Assembly: GCA_031289855.1 (NCBI GenBank)
Contig: JAITOR010000003.1
Coordinates: 1 to 12,811 of the forward strand
Length of the DNA stretch: 12,811 nt
Direction of reading: 5' to 3'
Source of the DNA: Rickettsiales bacterium
GTDB lineage: Bacteria > Pseudomonadota > Alphaproteobacteria > Rickettsiales > UBA1997
In this document: positions 12,782-12,811 of the stretch, piece by piece
How the letters are laid out: each line of letters opens with the position of its first letter
Numbering within the stretch: position 1 is the first letter of the stretch
Notes under the pieces: generated by a model
Told to the model about the DNA's origin: nothing
Database searches by the model: none
What the model saw: the letters and a program-made list of their open reading frames with translations, nothing else
Made by a program: the position numbers and the translations under genes

Positions 12782-12811
12782 CAAAAAATCAAACCATATC
12801 ATTCATTATTC

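Overview
The window is a strongly AT-rich stretch of bacterial chromosome. The gene content points to an alphaproteobacterium, probably a host-associated or genome-reduced lineage such as a Rickettsiales/Holosporales-like or gut alphaproteobacterium. The reasons are an infA-maf pair, an LppC-type lipoprotein overlapping hemW, a cysteine-poor bL31 of the Rickettsia kind, very tight gene packing and a small outer-membrane beta-barrel. TGA is used as a stop (infA, yifB), so the genetic code is standard. No phage, plasmid, transposase, CRISPR or RNA gene was found.

Layout. (1) 40-1416 (+): a family-61-type glycosyltransferase, ending tail-to-tail with maf. (2) 4305-1413 (-): a probable operon of a Bax-inhibitor-1 membrane protein, an HtrA/DegP-type periplasmic protease, translation factor IF-1 and Maf. 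infA also has its own promoter. (3) 4414-6835 (+): an LppC/LpoA-like lipoprotein overlapping hemW, divergent from group 2 across a back-to-back promoter pair. (4) 9123-6838 (-): an amino-acid-type solute-binding protein, then the YifB/ComM AAA+ ATPase, which ends 2 bp from hemW. (5) 9171-9884 (+): a conserved P-loop protein of unknown function, sharing a 47-bp divergent promoter region with the solute-binding protein. (6) 10032-10262 (+): rpmE (bL31). (7) 11252-10350 (-): a GNAT acetyltransferase fused to an inorganic-pyrophosphatase-like domain. (8) 11253-12811: an accessory region with one small outer-membrane beta-barrel gene and two copies of an unusual promoter/microsatellite cassette.

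The most interesting part is the last 1.5 kb. A block that is about 96% identical over 79 bp, containing a sigma70-like promoter, occurs at 11450 and again at 12595. Each copy runs into an AG dinucleotide tract, with 14 repeats in one and 19 in the other, and then into a terminator-like hairpin. The first copy lies upstream of the beta-barrel gene, so tract and hairpin fall in its predicted roughly 215-nt leader. This looks like a duplicated, length-variable expression switch for surface genes. The last 13 bases of the window equal the first 13, which lead into the glycosyltransferase start. A copy of the cassette may therefore also drive glycosyltransferase genes, or the ends may reflect a repeat or assembly join.

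Second theme: several genes (lppC-like, the solute-binding protein, the P-loop ATPase) have well-formed promoters whose predicted start site falls at or next to the ATG, with no Shine-Dalgarno, which suggests leaderless mRNAs. The other housekeeping genes (IF-1, bL31, HemW, Maf, ComM) are ordinary for the group. All functional calls come from reading the sequence and remembered family features; nothing was searched.
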